From: Paraburkholderia acidisoli
GTDB lineage: Bacteria > Pseudomonadota > Gammaproteobacteria > Burkholderiales > Burkholderiaceae
Assembly (NCBI RefSeq): GCF_009789675.1
Contig: NZ_CP046913.1
Location: 2,108,001 to 2,172,000, forward strand
DNA length: 64,000 bases
Reading direction: 5' to 3'
Shown: in pieces, positions 16,782 through 26,880 of the stretch
Position numbering within the stretch: position 1 is the first letter of the stretch
Layout: each line of letters begins with the position of its first letter
Translations under genes and position numbers: made by a program
The notes under the pieces: model-generated
Told to the model about the DNA's origin: nothing
Databases searched by the model: none
The model's input: only the letters and a program-made list of their open reading frames with translations

Positions 16782-18215
16782 ATGCCCCACGCGCTGATTG
16801 TCGAAGACGATCCTAATAGCCTGTCCGGCCTTTCGGCCATTTTGTCGGCGGACGGTTTTTCCGTCGACACCGCCGCGACGCTCGCCGAAGCGCGCGCCGC
16901 CCTCGCACGCTTCATCCCCGATGTCGTGCTCGTCGATCTGAATCTCCCCGACGGCGGCGGTCTCGAACTGCTGCCCAACCTGCCCGCGCAGCCGCCCGGC
17001 GGCGCGTTGCCCGTGATCGTCATGACCGGCAACGCCACGGTCGAAAGCGCGATCGAAGGCTTGCGCCACGGCATCTGGGACTATCTGCTCAAGCCCGTCA
17101 ACATTCCGCGCCTGCGCAGCCTGCTCGCGCGCATTCCGCGTCCGTACGAGCTGACCGAAGAGGTTCGCGCGCTGCGTACGACGCTGCGCGAACTCGGCCG
17201 CTTCGGCCCGATGCTCGGCCGCAGCAACGCGATCCAGCATGTCTACGACGCGCTCGAACAGCTCGCCCCCACCGAATCCGCGATTCTCGTGCACGGCGAA
17301 CCCGGCACGGGCAAGGAAGTGACCGCGCGCACGCTGCATCAGCTGAGCCGCCGCCGCAAGGGGCCGTTCGTGCTCTGCGACGCGCGTTCCCTCGTCGCCG
17401 AAGCCGCCAGCGGCCGCCCGCTCGCGAGCGTGCTGTTCGGCCATGAACGCGGCGCGTTCGCGGGCGCGGAGCAGCGCGAGCCCGGTCTCGTCGACCAGGC
17501 GAGCGGCGGCACGCTGTTCATCGACGAACTGACGGAACTGCCGCGCGACCAGCAGGAAGCGCTGTTGCGCGCGCTCGACTCGCAAACCTTCATGCGCGTG
17601 GGCGGCAACAGCGAAGTCGGCACCGACTTCCGCCTGATCGCGGCGACCCGCGTGCCGCCGCGCGACGCGGTGCGCCAGGGCGCGCTGCACGAGGACCTGT
17701 GGATGCGTCTCGACGCCGCCGCGATCCAGTTGCCGCCGCTGCGCGAACGCGACGAAGACGCCGCGCTGCTCGCCATCGCCTGTATCGACGAGCTGAATCG
17801 CCAGTCGCATCACCACGGCAACGGCAATGGCAACGGGAATGGAAACGGCAACGGCAACGGCCATGGCATTTCGGGCACGACGCGCCTCATTGCGCCGTCG
17901 TTCATCCGCGAATGCCTGACCTACGACTGGCCCGGCAACGTGCGCGAACTGCACGAACGCGTGAAGCGCGCGTGGCAAGCCTCGGGCGAAGTGGTGGAAA
18001 CGCTGCACGCCGAAGACACCAGCGGCTCCGGCGGGCGCGACGTGAACGGCGGCCGCGTGCAGGTCACCGTGGGCACGCCGCTCGCCGATGTCGAGGAAAT
18101 GCTGATTCGCGCAACGCTCGACGCCGTGGGCGGCACGCGCCATCGCGCGGCTTCGCTGCTCGGCATCAGCCCGAAAACGCTCTACAACAAGTTGCAGCGC
18201 ATGCGGCTGAACTGA
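16782..18215 (+). CDS. NtrC-type response regulator with variant GAFAGA loop
   Basis: A 477-residue receiver, AAA+ and Fis-type DNA-binding protein. The receiver (residues 1-120) has acidic residues at 8-10, phosphoacceptor Asp52 in LVDLNLP, and KPVN near residue 105. The AAA+ domain has Walker A GEPGTGKE near residue 173, GGTLFIDEL, and the arginine stretch LWMRLDAAAIQLPPLRER. The sigma-54 contact loop reads GAFAGA at residues 224-229 in place of GAFTGA. A (Gly-Asn)n run covers about residues 347-362, from a GGCAAC-type hexanucleotide repeat. The C-terminal HTH is near 433-476. No histidine kinase gene is adjacent. ATG 16782 begins the receiver domain exactly. Confidence 0.9.
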   Translation: MPHALIVEDDPNSLSGLSAILSADGFSVDTAATLAEARAALARFIPDVVLVDLNLPDGGGLELLPNLPAQPPGGALPVIVMTGNATVESAIEGLRHGIWDYLLKPVNIPRLRSLLARIPRPYELTEEVRALRTTLRELGRFGPMLGRSNAIQHVYDALEQLAPTESAILVHGEPGTGKEVTARTLHQLSRRRKGPFVLCDARSLVAEAASGRPLASVLFGHERGAFAGAEQREPGLVDQASGGTLFIDELTELPRDQQEALLRALDSQTFMRVGGNSEVGTDFRLIAATRVPPRDAVRQGALHEDLWMRLDAAAIQLPPLRERDEDAALLAIACIDELNRQSHHHGNGNGNGNGNGNGNGHGISGTTRLIAPSFIRECLTYDWPGNVRELHERVKRAWQASGEVVETLHAEDTSGSGGRDVNGGRVQVTVGTPLADVEEMLIRATLDAVGGTRHRAASLLGISPKTLYNKLQRMRLN

Positions 18216-18249
18216 CGCCGGGCGTCGTCTCGAACCGTCGGCAAACGCA

Positions 18250-18285
18250 AAAAAACGGGCCTTCAGTGATGAAGGCCCGTTTTTT
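18250..18285. terminator. Bidirectional rho-independent terminator
   Basis: ACGGGCCTTC and GAAGGCCCGT pair around AGTGAT with A-run and T-run flanks, between the convergent regulator gene and nagZ. Confidence 0.9.
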
Positions 18286-18349
18286 CATGGTGACGAAACC
18301 GCCAACGTTACGGCCGCCTGTAACGTAACGCCGACGTAGCGCGCGCCGT

Positions 18350-19390
18350 TCAGGGGAGCACGGAACGCAGTAGCGCTTGCGCTTCGATGTAGCCCGGGTC
18401 GGCCACGAGCTTGTCCCAGCGCTGCGCCTTGCCGCGCGCGCTCATGCGCTTGATGCGGCGCGCCGAGGCCTTCGGCGAACGCCGCGGCTCGACCGCGCGC
18501 AGCGCGTCGAGCACCTTTTCCGCTTCGTGCGGCTGGTTGCAGATCAGCACCATGTCGCAGCCCGCCTCGAGCGCCGCGCGCGCGCCTTCGGCGAGCGTGC
18601 CGCCCTGGCGCGCCGCTTCCATCGAGAGATCGTCGCTGAAGATCGCGCCCGTGAAACGCAGGCGCCTGCGCAGGATTTCCTCGACCCAGATACGCGAGAA
18701 GCCCGCCGGTTTGGCGTCGACCTTCGGGTAGATCACGTGGCCCGGCATCACCGCCGAGAGCGACAGGCCGAGCCAGTCGTACGGCAGCGCGTCCTCGCAC
18801 AGAATGGAGTCGAGCGGCCGCTCGTCCACCGGCACCGCGACGTGCGAGTCGGCGGTGGCGAAGCCGTGCCCCGGGAAATGCTTGCCGCAGTTCGCCATGC
18901 CCGCGAGCGCGAGGCCATGATTCAGGCTCTTGGCGAGCAGCGTGACCACGCGCGGGTCGCGGTGAAACGCGCGGTCGCCCACGACCTTCGACTGGCCGTA
19001 GCCGAGATCGAGCACCGGCGTGAACGACAGGTCGATGCCGCACGCGCGCAACTCGCTCGCGAGGATATAGCCCACCGCCGTGGCGAGCTTGGTCGCGAGC
19101 AGCACGTCCTTGTCCCACAGCGCGCCGATGCGGCCCATGGCGGGCAGCACGGTGAAGCCGTCGGTGCGAAAGCGCTGCACCCGCCCGCCTTCGTGGTCGA
19201 CGGCGATCAGCAGGTCTTCGCGCACGGCGCGAATCGCGTCGGTGAGCGCGACGAGCTGCGCGCGGTTTTCGTAGTGGCGCGCGAACAGGATCACGCCGCC
19301 GGTCATCGGGTGCGCGAGGCGGCGCACGTCGTCGTCGGTCAGCGTGGTGCCGACCACGTCGAGCATTACCGGTCCGGGAGGTCTCTTCAT
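18350..19390 (-). CDS. nagZ: Beta-N-acetylhexosaminidase NagZ
   Basis: A cytosolic GH3 enzyme that removes N-acetylglucosamine from anhydro-muropeptides during cell-wall recycling. The 346-residue single-domain form has GGVILFARHYENRAQL, DHEGGRVQRFR, the catalytic-dyad loop KHFPGHGFATADSH, and nucleophile Asp in SDDLSMEAA. It is the last gene of the lepA-to-nagZ run, 72 bp after acpS. Confidence 0.96.
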   Translation of the reverse strand: MKRPPGPVMLDVVGTTLTDDDVRRLAHPMTGGVILFARHYENRAQLVALTDAIRAVREDLLIAVDHEGGRVQRFRTDGFTVLPAMGRIGALWDKDVLLATKLATAVGYILASELRACGIDLSFTPVLDLGYGQSKVVGDRAFHRDPRVVTLLAKSLNHGLALAGMANCGKHFPGHGFATADSHVAVPVDERPLDSILCEDALPYDWLGLSLSAVMPGHVIYPKVDAKPAGFSRIWVEEILRRRLRFTGAIFSDDLSMEAARQGGTLAEGARAALEAGCDMVLICNQPHEAEKVLDALRAVEPRRSPKASARRIKRMSARGKAQRWDKLVADPGYIEAQALLRSVLP

Positions 19391-19462
19391 CGATCAGTCT
19401 GGGAGAAAGGTTGAGGCGGCAAAAGCGTATCGGCTCTCGCGCCGATTCGCCGGGGGATCCGC

Positions 19463-19858
19463 TTATTTCGTTTCGGCGACGACGAACGACACCGCGTAGT
19501 CGCGCTCGTCGGTGATGGTCACGTGCGCGGTGATGCCGCGTTCGTCGAGCCATGCCTTGAGCACACCCGACGTGACGATCACGGGGCGCCCGCTGCGTTC
19601 GTTGAGCGTTTGCATCGCGCGCCATGTCATCGGCATGCGCATGCCGAGGCCGATCGCCTTCGAGAACGCTTCTTTCGCCGAAAACCGCGTGCACAGATAC
19701 GCGAGGCCGCGCACTTCCGAACGCGCCTTGCGCGCCTCGTAGACCGCGAGTTCCTCGGGGCCGAGCACACGCGCCGCGAAGCGGCCCTGGGTGCGCTCCA
19801 TGACCGCCGCGACGCGGCTCACCTGGATGATGTCGGTGCCGATACCGTAGATCGCCAT
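19463..19858 (-). CDS. acpS: Holo-[acyl-carrier-protein] synthase
   Basis: Transfers 4'-phosphopantetheine from CoA to the serine of acyl carrier protein; the acpP gene is at 33.4 kb in this window. The 131 residues show [14 protein letters not shown] with its Mg-binding Asp at the N-terminus and [16 protein letters not shown] in the middle. It is preceded by pdxJ (73-bp gap), as in E. coli, where pdxJ and acpS also adjoin. Confidence 0.96.
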   Translation of the reverse strand: MAIYGIGTDIIQVSRVAAVMERTQGRFAARVLGPEELAVYEARKARSEVRGLAYLCTRFSAKEAFSKAIGLGMRMPMTWRAMQTLNERSGRPVIVTSGVLKAWLDERGITAHVTITDERDYAVSFVVAETK

Positions 19859-19931
19859 GAGGGGTCCGCCGGTGATGAGAAGTGGGCGCGCGCGTCCTGC
19901 CGCGACGCGGCGCGTGAGCCGGATGCGGCGC

Positions 19932-20696
19932 TCAGCCTTGCGAGCCGAGACGCGCGGCGACCATGATCGCCTTCATTTCGCGCACCGCGTTTTCCCAGCC
20001 CGCGAAGATCGCGTGCGCGACGATCGCATGGCCGATGTTCAGCTCGACGATGCCTTCGATCGCCGCGATGGGCTGCACGTTCGTGTAGTGCAGACCGTGC
20101 CCCGCGTTGACCTTGAGGCCGAGGCTGTTGCCCGCGTTCACGCCCGTCACCACGCGCTCGAATTCGCGCGCCTGTTCCGTGGCGTCGTGCGCTTCGGCGT
20201 AGCGGCCCGTGTGCAACTCGATCACGGGCGCGCCGGCTTCGTGCGCGGCGCGAATCTGCGTTTCGTCGGGGTCGATGAAGAGCGAGACGCGGCAGCCCGC
20301 GTCGGCGAGTTGACGGCACGCGGCCGCGACGGCGTCGAAATGGCCTGCCACGTCGAGGCCGCCTTCGGTCGTCAGCTCCTCGCGCTTTTCGGGCACGAGG
20401 CAAACGTCGTGCGGCTTGATCTCGCACGCGATGTCGAGCATCTCGCTCGTGACCGCGCATTCGAGATTCATGCGCGTCTTGAGCTGCGGGCGCAGCGCGC
20501 GCACGTCGGCATCGACGATATGACGGCGATCCTCGCGCAGGTGCAGCGTGATCGCGTCGGCGCCCGCCTCTTCGGCGAGCAGCGCCGCGCGGATCGGATC
20601 GGGGTAAGCGGTGCCGCGCGCGTTGCGCAGCGTGGCGACGTGGTCGATGTTGACGCCTAAGTCGATCACGTTGGGCGAAGTCAGAAAGAAGCTCAT
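19932..20696 (-). CDS. pdxJ: Pyridoxine 5'-phosphate synthase
   Basis: Condenses 1-deoxyxylulose-5-phosphate with 3-amino-2-oxopropyl phosphate in vitamin B6 synthesis. The 254-residue TIM barrel opens with [19 protein letters not shown] and has [23 protein letters not shown] and [12 protein letters not shown]. Its ATG overlaps the recO stop as ATGA (20693-20696), so the two are translationally coupled. Confidence 0.96.
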   Translation of the reverse strand: MSFFLTSPNVIDLGVNIDHVATLRNARGTAYPDPIRAALLAEEAGADAITLHLREDRRHIVDADVRALRPQLKTRMNLECAVTSEMLDIACEIKPHDVCLVPEKREELTTEGGLDVAGHFDAVAAACRQLADAGCRVSLFIDPDETQIRAAHEAGAPVIELHTGRYAEAHDATEQAREFERVVTGVNAGNSLGLKVNAGHGLHYTNVQPIAAIEGIVELNIGHAIVAHAIFAGWENAVREMKAIMVAARLGSQG

Positions 20697-21697
20697 AGGT
20701 TCTGCAAGTCGATCAGGATCTGGCGCGTCGCGAGCGGCGTGCCGCCGAGGTAGGTGTTCAGCAGGAAGCGCATGAGCGCCTTGCTCTGCGAAACAGTCTG
20801 GGGACGATGGTAATCGTCCTCTTCCATGTCGAGCAACGTCTGGCCGGAAAGCACGGGCCACTGCGCGGGCCATTCGTCGGAGGCTTCGCGCACGCCGCGC
20901 TCGGGGTCGAACACGTAGCGGCCTTCGGCCACCACGGTCTTGCGCGCGACGGTGCGGTTGAGCGCGAGCGCATAGCCGGTTTCGCGCAGCAGCACGCGCT
21001 CGAACGAGCGCAGCACCTGCACGGGCGGCTCGTCGTGCGCGAGGCGCGTGAGCGTGACCACGTAGTGGCGAAAGAGCGCAGGGTGCGAGTCTTCGCGCGC
21101 GAGGAACTTGACCAGCAATTCGTTCACGTAGAAGCCGCACAGCAACGCGCCGCCGGCGAGCGGCAACATGCCGCCAACCCACTCGGCGCCGGTGAGCGTG
21201 CGCACTTCGCCCTTGCCGGACCATGAAAGCGTGAGCGGCTGGAAGGTTTGCAGCACGCCGCGCAGCGCCGAATGCGGACGCTTCGCGCCTTTCGCGACGA
21301 GCGCGACGCGGCCGTGATCGCGCGTGAGCACGTCGATGATGAGACTCGTCTCGCGATACGGATAGCTGTGCAGCACGAAGGCCGGCTGTTCGGCCACGCG
21401 GTAATCGGGCGTGGCGCTGCGCGACGCGCGCGGCAATTGCGAGCGCGCTGTGGTTTTACGCGGGCTGGAACCGGAGCGAGACTCGGGGCGAGACGGCGCG
21501 CGGCCTTCGAGCGTGGCGTCGGCGTTTTCGCTCATGGCGTCGCGCTCGCCGGCCGCGGCGCTCGCGGACTTGCCGCGCTTGAACGCCTTGGGCGGCTTGA
21601 CGGCGCGCGGGCGCGCCTCGTCGTAGCCGGCGTCGTCCGACGGCGCTTCGTCTGTGGGCCAGTCGTCTTGCACGGTGGCGGCGGCGCCGTCGTTCAT
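20693..21697 (-). CDS. recO: DNA repair protein RecO with N-terminal extension
   Basis: RecO loads RecA onto SSB-coated DNA together with RecR. The core begins near residue 100 ([19 protein letters not shown]) and continues with [18 protein letters not shown] and [11 protein letters not shown]. With 334 residues it exceeds the usual length of about 240. The first ~95 residues are Asp/Ser/Arg/Ala-rich and probably disordered. An internal ATG at codon 55 (MSENADA) is an alternative start. It is 16 bp downstream of era and overlaps pdxJ. Confidence 0.92.
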   Translation of the reverse strand: MNDGAAATVQDDWPTDEAPSDDAGYDEARPRAVKPPKAFKRGKSASAAAGERDAMSENADATLEGRAPSRPESRSGSSPRKTTARSQLPRASRSATPDYRVAEQPAFVLHSYPYRETSLIIDVLTRDHGRVALVAKGAKRPHSALRGVLQTFQPLTLSWSGKGEVRTLTGAEWVGGMLPLAGGALLCGFYVNELLVKFLAREDSHPALFRHYVVTLTRLAHDEPPVQVLRSFERVLLRETGYALALNRTVARKTVVAEGRYVFDPERGVREASDEWPAQWPVLSGQTLLDMEEDDYHRPQTVSQSKALMRFLLNTYLGGTPLATRQILIDLQNL

Positions 21698-21713
21698 AGA
21701 CAGTCCGTGGCGC

Positions 21714-22619
21714 TTACTCGTAACCGTAGGCGCGCAGGCCGGCTTCGTTGTCGGCCCAGCCGCTCTTCACCTTGACGAAGGTTTCGAGATACACGGGACC
21801 GTCGAAGAGCTTTTCCATGTCGAGGCGCGCCTCGGTGCTGATCTGCTTGAGCTTCGCGCCTTTCTGGCCGATCACCATGGCCTTCTGCGTGTCGCGCTCG
21901 ACGAGGATCGTCGCGAAAATGCGGCGCAGGCGCCCTTCCTGCTCGAACTTGTCGATCAGCACGGTGCTCGTGTACGGCAATTCGTCGCCGGTCCAGCGGA
22001 AGACTTTTTCGCGCAGGATTTCGGCGGCGAGGAAGCGCTCGCTGCGATCCGTGAGATCGTCTTCGCCGTAGATCGGCTCGCCTTCGGGCAGATACGGCTT
22101 GAGCGTGGCGAGCAGGCGCTTGATGTCGTCCGCGTTCTGCGCCGAAAGCGGCACGATTTCGCGGAATTCGCGCAGCCCTTGCACCTGCTGGATGAACGGA
22201 TACAGCGTGGCCTTGTCGCTCACGCGATCGATCTTGTTGGCGATCAGGATCGTAGGCGCGCCCGGCGGAATCAGATCGAGCACCTTCTGGTCGTCGGGGC
22301 CGAACTTGCCCGCTTCGATCACGAACAGCACGGCATCCACGGAACTCAGCGTGGACGTCACCGCGCGATTGAGCGAACGGTTGAGCGCCGTGCTGTGGCG
22401 CGTCTGAAAACCGGGTGTGTCGACGAAGATGTACTGCGCGTCTTCGGTCGTGTTGATGCCGGTGATGCGGTGACGCGTGGTTTGCGCCTTGCGCGACGTG
22501 ATGCTGATCTTCTGGCCGACCAGCGCATTCATCAGCGTGGATTTACCCACGTTGGGCCGGCCGACGATCGCGACCATGCCGCAACGAAAACCGGCAGGAG
22601 TGGAAGTGGGAGCGTTCAT
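21714..22619 (-). CDS. era: GTPase Era
   Basis: An essential GTPase that binds the 3' end of 16S rRNA and helps 30S maturation. The 301-residue protein has G1 [10 protein letters not shown]2 within [10 protein letters not shown]3 DTPG, G4 NKID and G5 SAQ. The C-terminal KH domain contains [17 protein letters not shown]. It follows rnc with a 54-bp gap, the classic rnc-era-recO order. Confidence 0.98.
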   Translation of the reverse strand: MNAPTSTPAGFRCGMVAIVGRPNVGKSTLMNALVGQKISITSRKAQTTRHRITGINTTEDAQYIFVDTPGFQTRHSTALNRSLNRAVTSTLSSVDAVLFVIEAGKFGPDDQKVLDLIPPGAPTILIANKIDRVSDKATLYPFIQQVQGLREFREIVPLSAQNADDIKRLLATLKPYLPEGEPIYGEDDLTDRSERFLAAEILREKVFRWTGDELPYTSTVLIDKFEQEGRLRRIFATILVERDTQKAMVIGQKGAKLKQISTEARLDMEKLFDGPVYLETFVKVKSGWADNEAGLRAYGYE

Positions 22620-22673
22620 GATCGGATCGGGAGAGAAAAACGGGAGGCGCGCTCGCGGCGCGCCCGGATGAAA

Positions 22674-23939
22674 TCAGTGACCGGCGTCGGCCGCGCGGAC
22701 CGGCATGGCGGCGTCGGCGCGCGCTTCGGTGTCGCCCTCGGCGCGCGCGTCGTGCTTGCTGGCGCGCTCGGCCGCATCGCCCGCATTCGCGTTCGCATTG
22801 GCGTTCGACGTGTCGCGATGACGCTGCGGCGAGCGTTCGCCAGCCGCCACCGCTTCGCCGCGCTCGACGGCGCGCAACGACGACTCCGACTTCGACGCGC
22901 CCGCACGATGACCCACGGCAGTCGCGGATGGCACGTTGTCGGCATGCGCCGGCTTGTCCTTCTCCGCCGGACGCTCCTGCACATGCGCCGCGCGAATCAC
23001 GGCGAGCGGCGCGGTTTGACCGGCCTGCGCGGCTTGCGCGGATTCGCTGCCTTCTTCGGCCGCGTTCGTGCCCGCGGCACTGGCGGCGCCCGTGGCATGC
23101 AGCACCGGCCGTTCGGCCCGCGCCTCGCCGCGCGCGGCACGTTCGCGGCGCTCCGGCGTACGCAGATCGAGCGCGCCTTGCACGCCCGTCACGCCGGGCA
23201 CGACTTCGGGTTCCGGCCGCGGCGCGCGCGCGCCCTTCGAGCGGCGAGGCTTCGCGGCCAGCGCGGGCGCCGCCGCCATCACCTCGTCGAGCGCCTTCTT
23301 CGCGGCGGCCTGCTCGGCCGCGCGACGGCTGGCACCGGAACCCGACACCTTCACGTCGAGTTTCGGCACCGTGCATTCGACTTCGAACTGCTGATTGTGC
23401 GCTGCACCATGCGTTGCCACGACCGTATAGGTCGGCAGCGCGATCTTGTGACCTTGCAGATATTCCTGCAGCAGCGTCTTGGCATCCTTGCCCAGCGTGC
23501 GCGGGTCGATGTGATCGAGGATCGGTACGTAGAGGCGCTTGATGACCGTCTGGGCGGCGTCGAAACCGCCGTCGAGAAAGATCGCGCCGAAAATCGCTTC
23601 GAGCGCATCCGCCAGGATCGACGGACGACGGAAACCGCCGCTGCGCAACTCGCCTTCGCCGAGACGCAGGCCGTCGGCAATATTCAGGGCCTGAGCGATT
23701 TCGTAAAGCGACTGCTGCTTGACCAGATTCGCGCGCACGCGCGACAGGTCGCCTTCGTCCAGCTTGCCAAATCGTTGGAACAATAGGGCCGCCACCGCGC
23801 AATTCAGAACCGAGTCGCCGAGAAACTCGAGGCGTTCGTTATGCGTGGCACTGTGACTGCGGTGCGTTAAAGCCTGGCGCAACAATTCCGCATTGCGAAA
23901 TTCGTAGCGCAAACGGCTTTCCAACGGAGATAGGGGCAT
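22674..23939 (-). CDS. rnc: Ribonuclease III with long C-terminal tail
   Basis: A double-strand-specific RNase for rRNA and mRNA processing. The catalytic domain has [13 protein letters not shown] and the second acidic cluster [16 protein letters not shown]. The double-stranded-RNA-binding domain ends near residue 245 ([16 protein letters not shown]). The remaining ~175 residues are Ala/Arg/Glu-rich low complexity, including a NANANANA run, for 421 residues in total against about 226 in E. coli. Long RNase III tails are, to my knowledge, usual in Burkholderia. The start has no clear Shine-Dalgarno sequence, and a strong hairpin lies just upstream. Confidence 0.95.
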   Translation of the reverse strand: MPLSPLESRLRYEFRNAELLRQALTHRSHSATHNERLEFLGDSVLNCAVAALLFQRFGKLDEGDLSRVRANLVKQQSLYEIAQALNIADGLRLGEGELRSGGFRRPSILADALEAIFGAIFLDGGFDAAQTVIKRLYVPILDHIDPRTLGKDAKTLLQEYLQGHKIALPTYTVVATHGAAHNQQFEVECTVPKLDVKVSGSGASRRAAEQAAAKKALDEVMAAAPALAAKPRRSKGARAPRPEPEVVPGVTGVQGALDLRTPERRERAARGEARAERPVLHATGAASAAGTNAAEEGSESAQAAQAGQTAPLAVIRAAHVQERPAEKDKPAHADNVPSATAVGHRAGASKSESSLRAVERGEAVAAGERSPQRHRDTSNANANANAGDAAERASKHDARAEGDTEARADAAMPVRAADAGH

Positions 23940-23954
23940 GGGGAGAGTATAACG

Positions 23955-23992
23955 CGCCCGCCGCCCCGGGCGAAAACACGGGGCGGCGGGCG
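23955..23992 (-). promoter_or_regulatory. 14-bp perfect GC hairpin in the rnc leader
   Basis: CGCCCGCCGCCCCG (23955-23968) pairs perfectly with CGGGGCGGCGGGCG (23979-23992) around a 10-nt loop. On the transcribed minus strand it ends 15 nt before the rnc ATG and is not followed by a T-run. It could control rnc translation or be a cleavage site for RNase III itself. Confidence 0.6.
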
Positions 23993-24080
23993 AAAAACCA
24001 TCACGAAGCGACGTTACCGGCGGTTCTTCAAGTAGCGCGCGAAGAACGTAAGCGCCGTTCGCCTCGCCTGATGCGCGAAC

Positions 24081-24977
24081 TTAATCGAACGAACCGATGC
24101 GCTTGAGGCTGCTGAAGTTCATCCAGATAAAGAACGCGCGGCCGACGATGTTCGCGTCGGGCACGAAGCCCCAGTAGCGGCTGTCCGCGCTGTTGTCGCG
24201 ATTGTCGCCCATCATGAAGTAGTGACCCGGCGGCACCTTGCAGATCTCGCCGCGCTCGTTGTACTGGCAGTTGTCGCGGAACGGATAGTCTTCGGCACCG
24301 ACGACGAACGGCGGCACGGCGGGATTGTTCAGGATGTTGTTCTTGCGGCCGTTGCCGAGGTCTTCCGTGAACTGCTTCGCGTAACCGATGCGCTCTTCGT
24401 CGAAGTAATCGCCTTGCGGCACTTCGGGCACGGGCTTGCCGTTGATGGTGAGCTGCTTGTCCTGATACGCGACCACGTCGCCGGGCAGGCCGATCACGCG
24501 CTTGATGTAGTCGACCGACTCGTCTTTCGGATAACGGAACACCACCACGTCGCCGCGTTCGAGCGGGCGACCCTGCGTGATCTTGGCGTTCGTGATCGGC
24601 AGACGAATGCCGTAGTCGAACTTGTTCACGAGGATGAAGTCGCCCACCAGCAGCGTGGGCACCATCGAACCCGACGGAATCTTGAACGGCTCGACCACGA
24701 ACGAGCGCACGAGGAACACGACGAGAATCACGGGGAAAAAGCTCGCCGTGTATTCGAGCCACCACGGCTGGCGCAGCTTGTCGTTGCGCAAACTCTGCCG
24801 CGTCTCCGCGGCGTTTTCGTCGGCGAAACGCTCACCCACGCGCGTTTGCTGCTGATCGAACTCCGCCACCGCCGCATCGGCGGCGAGACGCCGGCGCGGC
24901 ATGAAAACCAGTTTGTCTGCTACCCACGCAATGCCCGTCAGCAAGACGAGCACAAAAAGAATCAGCGCAAAATTCAT
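24081..24977 (-). CDS. lepB: Signal peptidase I
   Basis: An inner-membrane serine protease that removes signal peptides from exported proteins. The 298 residues have an N-terminal membrane segment (residues 3-20), a second at about 79-92, and then the periplasmic catalytic domain. Ser104 lies in PSGSMVPT and Lys159 in DYIKRVIGLPGD; these are the Ser/Lys dyad. GDNRDNSADSRYWG is the conserved box E. It is 33 bp downstream of lepA, the usual lepA-lepB pair. Confidence 0.97.
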   Translation of the reverse strand: MNFALILFVLVLLTGIAWVADKLVFMPRRRLAADAAVAEFDQQQTRVGERFADENAAETRQSLRNDKLRQPWWLEYTASFFPVILVVFLVRSFVVEPFKIPSGSMVPTLLVGDFILVNKFDYGIRLPITNAKITQGRPLERGDVVVFRYPKDESVDYIKRVIGLPGDVVAYQDKQLTINGKPVPEVPQGDYFDEERIGYAKQFTEDLGNGRKNNILNNPAVPPFVVGAEDYPFRDNCQYNERGEICKVPPGHYFMMGDNRDNSADSRYWGFVPDANIVGRAFFIWMNFSSLKRIGSFD

Positions 24978-25010
24978 GTAGAGGTCCGTAGTGCGGCTTA
25001 TTGGCGTGAC

Positions 25011-26804
25011 TTATTTGTCTTCGACACGAAGGATGGCGAGGAAGGCCTCTTGCGGAATTTCCACCGAGCCCACCTGCTTCATGCGCTTCTTGCCTTCCTT
25101 CTGCTTCTCGAGGAGCTTCTTCTTACGGGAGATGTCGCCGCCGTAGCACTTGGCCAGCACGTTCTTGCGCAGCGCCTTGATGTTTTCGCGCGCGATGATG
25201 TGCGCGCCGATAGCCGCCTGAATGGCCACGTCGTACATCTGGCGCGGAATGATTTCGCGCATCTTCGCCGCCACTTCGCGGCCGCGATACTGCGACTGCG
25301 AGCGGTGCACGATGATGGACAGCGCGTCGACCTTGTCGCTGTTGATCAGCATGTCGACCTTCACGACGTCCGCGCTGCGGTATTCCTTGAACTCGTAGTC
25401 CATCGACGCATAACCGCGCGACACCGACTTCAGACGGTCGAAGAAGTCGAGCACGATTTCCGCCATCGGAATTTCGTACGTGAGCTGCACCTGGCGGCCG
25501 TGATACTGCATGTTGATCTGCGTGCCGCGCTTTTGCGTACAGAGCGTGATGACCGAGCCCACGTAGTCCTGCGGCATGTACAGGTTCACGGTGACGATCG
25601 GCTCGCGGATCTCGGCGATCTTGTGCGGCTCCGGCATCTTGGCCGGATTCTCGACCTTGATGGTCGTGCCGTCGGGCTGCACGACTTCGTACACCACGGT
25701 GGGCGCCGTGGTGATGAGGTCCATGTCGAACTCGCGCTCGAGCCGCTCCTGCACGATCTCCATGTGCAGGAGACCGAGGAAGCCGCAACGGAACCCGAAG
25801 CCGAGCGCCTGCGACACTTCCGGCTCGTATTGCAGCGAGGCGTCGTTGAGCTTGAGCTTTTCGAGCGATTCGCGCAGCGCGTCGTACTGGTTCGCCTCGA
25901 CCGGATACAGCCCCGCGAACACCTGCGGCTTGACTTCCTTGAAGCCCGGCAGCGGTTCGGCGGCAGGCCGGTTCACGAGCGTGACGGTGTCGCCCACCTT
26001 GGTGGCGGCGAGTTCCTTGATGCCCGCGATGATGAAGCCCACCTGCCCCGCCGACAGCGATTCCAGGTTGCGCGACTTCGGCGAGAACACGCCCACGTGC
26101 TCGACCGGATACTGCGCGCCGGTCGCCATCAGCTTGATCTTGTCCTTCGGACGCAGCGTGCCGTTGACGATACGCACGAGCATGACCACGCCGACGTAGT
26201 TGTCGAACCACGAGTCGATGATAAGCGCCTGCAGCGGCGCTTCCGGGTCGCCCTTGGGCGGCGGCACCTTGGCGATCAGCGCTTCGAGCACCTCGTCCAC
26301 GCCGAGGCCGGTCTTCGCGCTACAGCGCGTGGCGTCGGTCGCGTCGATGCCGATCACGTCCTCGATTTCCTCGATGGCGTTTTCGGGGTTGGCGGCGGGC
26401 AGGTCGATCTTGTTGAGCACCGGCACGACTTCCACGCCGAGTTCGATCGCCGTGTAGCAGTTCGCCACCGTTTGCGCTTCCACGCCCTGGCTCGCGTCCA
26501 CCACGAGCAGCGCGCCCTCGCACGCGGACAGCGAGCGGCTGACCTCGTACGAGAAGTCGACGTGCCCTGGCGTGTCGATCAGGTTCAGGTTATAGACCTT
26601 GCCGTCTCGTGCCTTGTACGAGAGCGCGGCGGTCTGCGCCTTGATCGTGATGCCACGCTCGCGCTCGAGATCCATCGAGTCGAGTACCTGCGATTCCATT
26701 TCGCGGTCGGAGAGACCGCCGCAAATCTGGATGATGCGATCGGCGAGCGTCGACTTGCCATGGTCGATGTGCGCAATGATCGAGAAGTTACGAATATGAT
26801 CCAT
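25011..26804 (-). CDS. lepA: Elongation factor 4 (LepA)
   Basis: A membrane-associated ribosomal GTPase that acts on stalled or back-translocating ribosomes and in initiation or assembly. The 597 residues carry G1 [10 protein letters not shown]3 DTPGHVDF and G4 NKIDLP, plus the LepA-specific C-terminal domain ending [14 protein letters not shown] (here [10 protein letters not shown]). It heads the lepA-lepB-rnc-era-recO-pdxJ-acpS-nagZ series. A terminator-like hairpin lies 18 bp before its start. Confidence 0.98.
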   Translation of the reverse strand: MDHIRNFSIIAHIDHGKSTLADRIIQICGGLSDREMESQVLDSMDLERERGITIKAQTAALSYKARDGKVYNLNLIDTPGHVDFSYEVSRSLSACEGALLVVDASQGVEAQTVANCYTAIELGVEVVPVLNKIDLPAANPENAIEEIEDVIGIDATDATRCSAKTGLGVDEVLEALIAKVPPPKGDPEAPLQALIIDSWFDNYVGVVMLVRIVNGTLRPKDKIKLMATGAQYPVEHVGVFSPKSRNLESLSAGQVGFIIAGIKELAATKVGDTVTLVNRPAAEPLPGFKEVKPQVFAGLYPVEANQYDALRESLEKLKLNDASLQYEPEVSQALGFGFRCGFLGLLHMEIVQERLEREFDMDLITTAPTVVYEVVQPDGTTIKVENPAKMPEPHKIAEIREPIVTVNLYMPQDYVGSVITLCTQKRGTQINMQYHGRQVQLTYEIPMAEIVLDFFDRLKSVSRGYASMDYEFKEYRSADVVKVDMLINSDKVDALSIIVHRSQSQYRGREVAAKMREIIPRQMYDVAIQAAIGAHIIARENIKALRKNVLAKCYGGDISRKKKLLEKQKEGKKRMKQVGSVEIPQEAFLAILRVEDK

Positions 26805-26821
26805 TCAGTGCCGATCAAGCG

Positions 26822-26856
26822 AAAAAGGCGCGCCCCAACGAAAGCTGGGCACGCCT
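26822..26856 (-). terminator. Terminator or attenuator between the glutaredoxin gene and lepA
   Basis: On the minus strand AGGCGTGCCCA pairs with TGGGGCGCGCCT-type sequence (one mismatch and a small bulge), followed by TTTTTCGC. It ends 18 bp before the lepA ATG and after the promoter-like box at 26881-26886. Confidence 0.65.
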
Positions 26857-26880
26857 CGTAAACAGATGAAAAACCGAGCT

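Noticed and set aside
24222..26861. An 879-codon open frame on the plus strand across lepB and lepA
   Set aside because: It is exactly antiparallel to two well-conserved genes, is very rich in Arg, His, Asp and Leu as expected from high-GC antisense frames, and has no recognisable motif.
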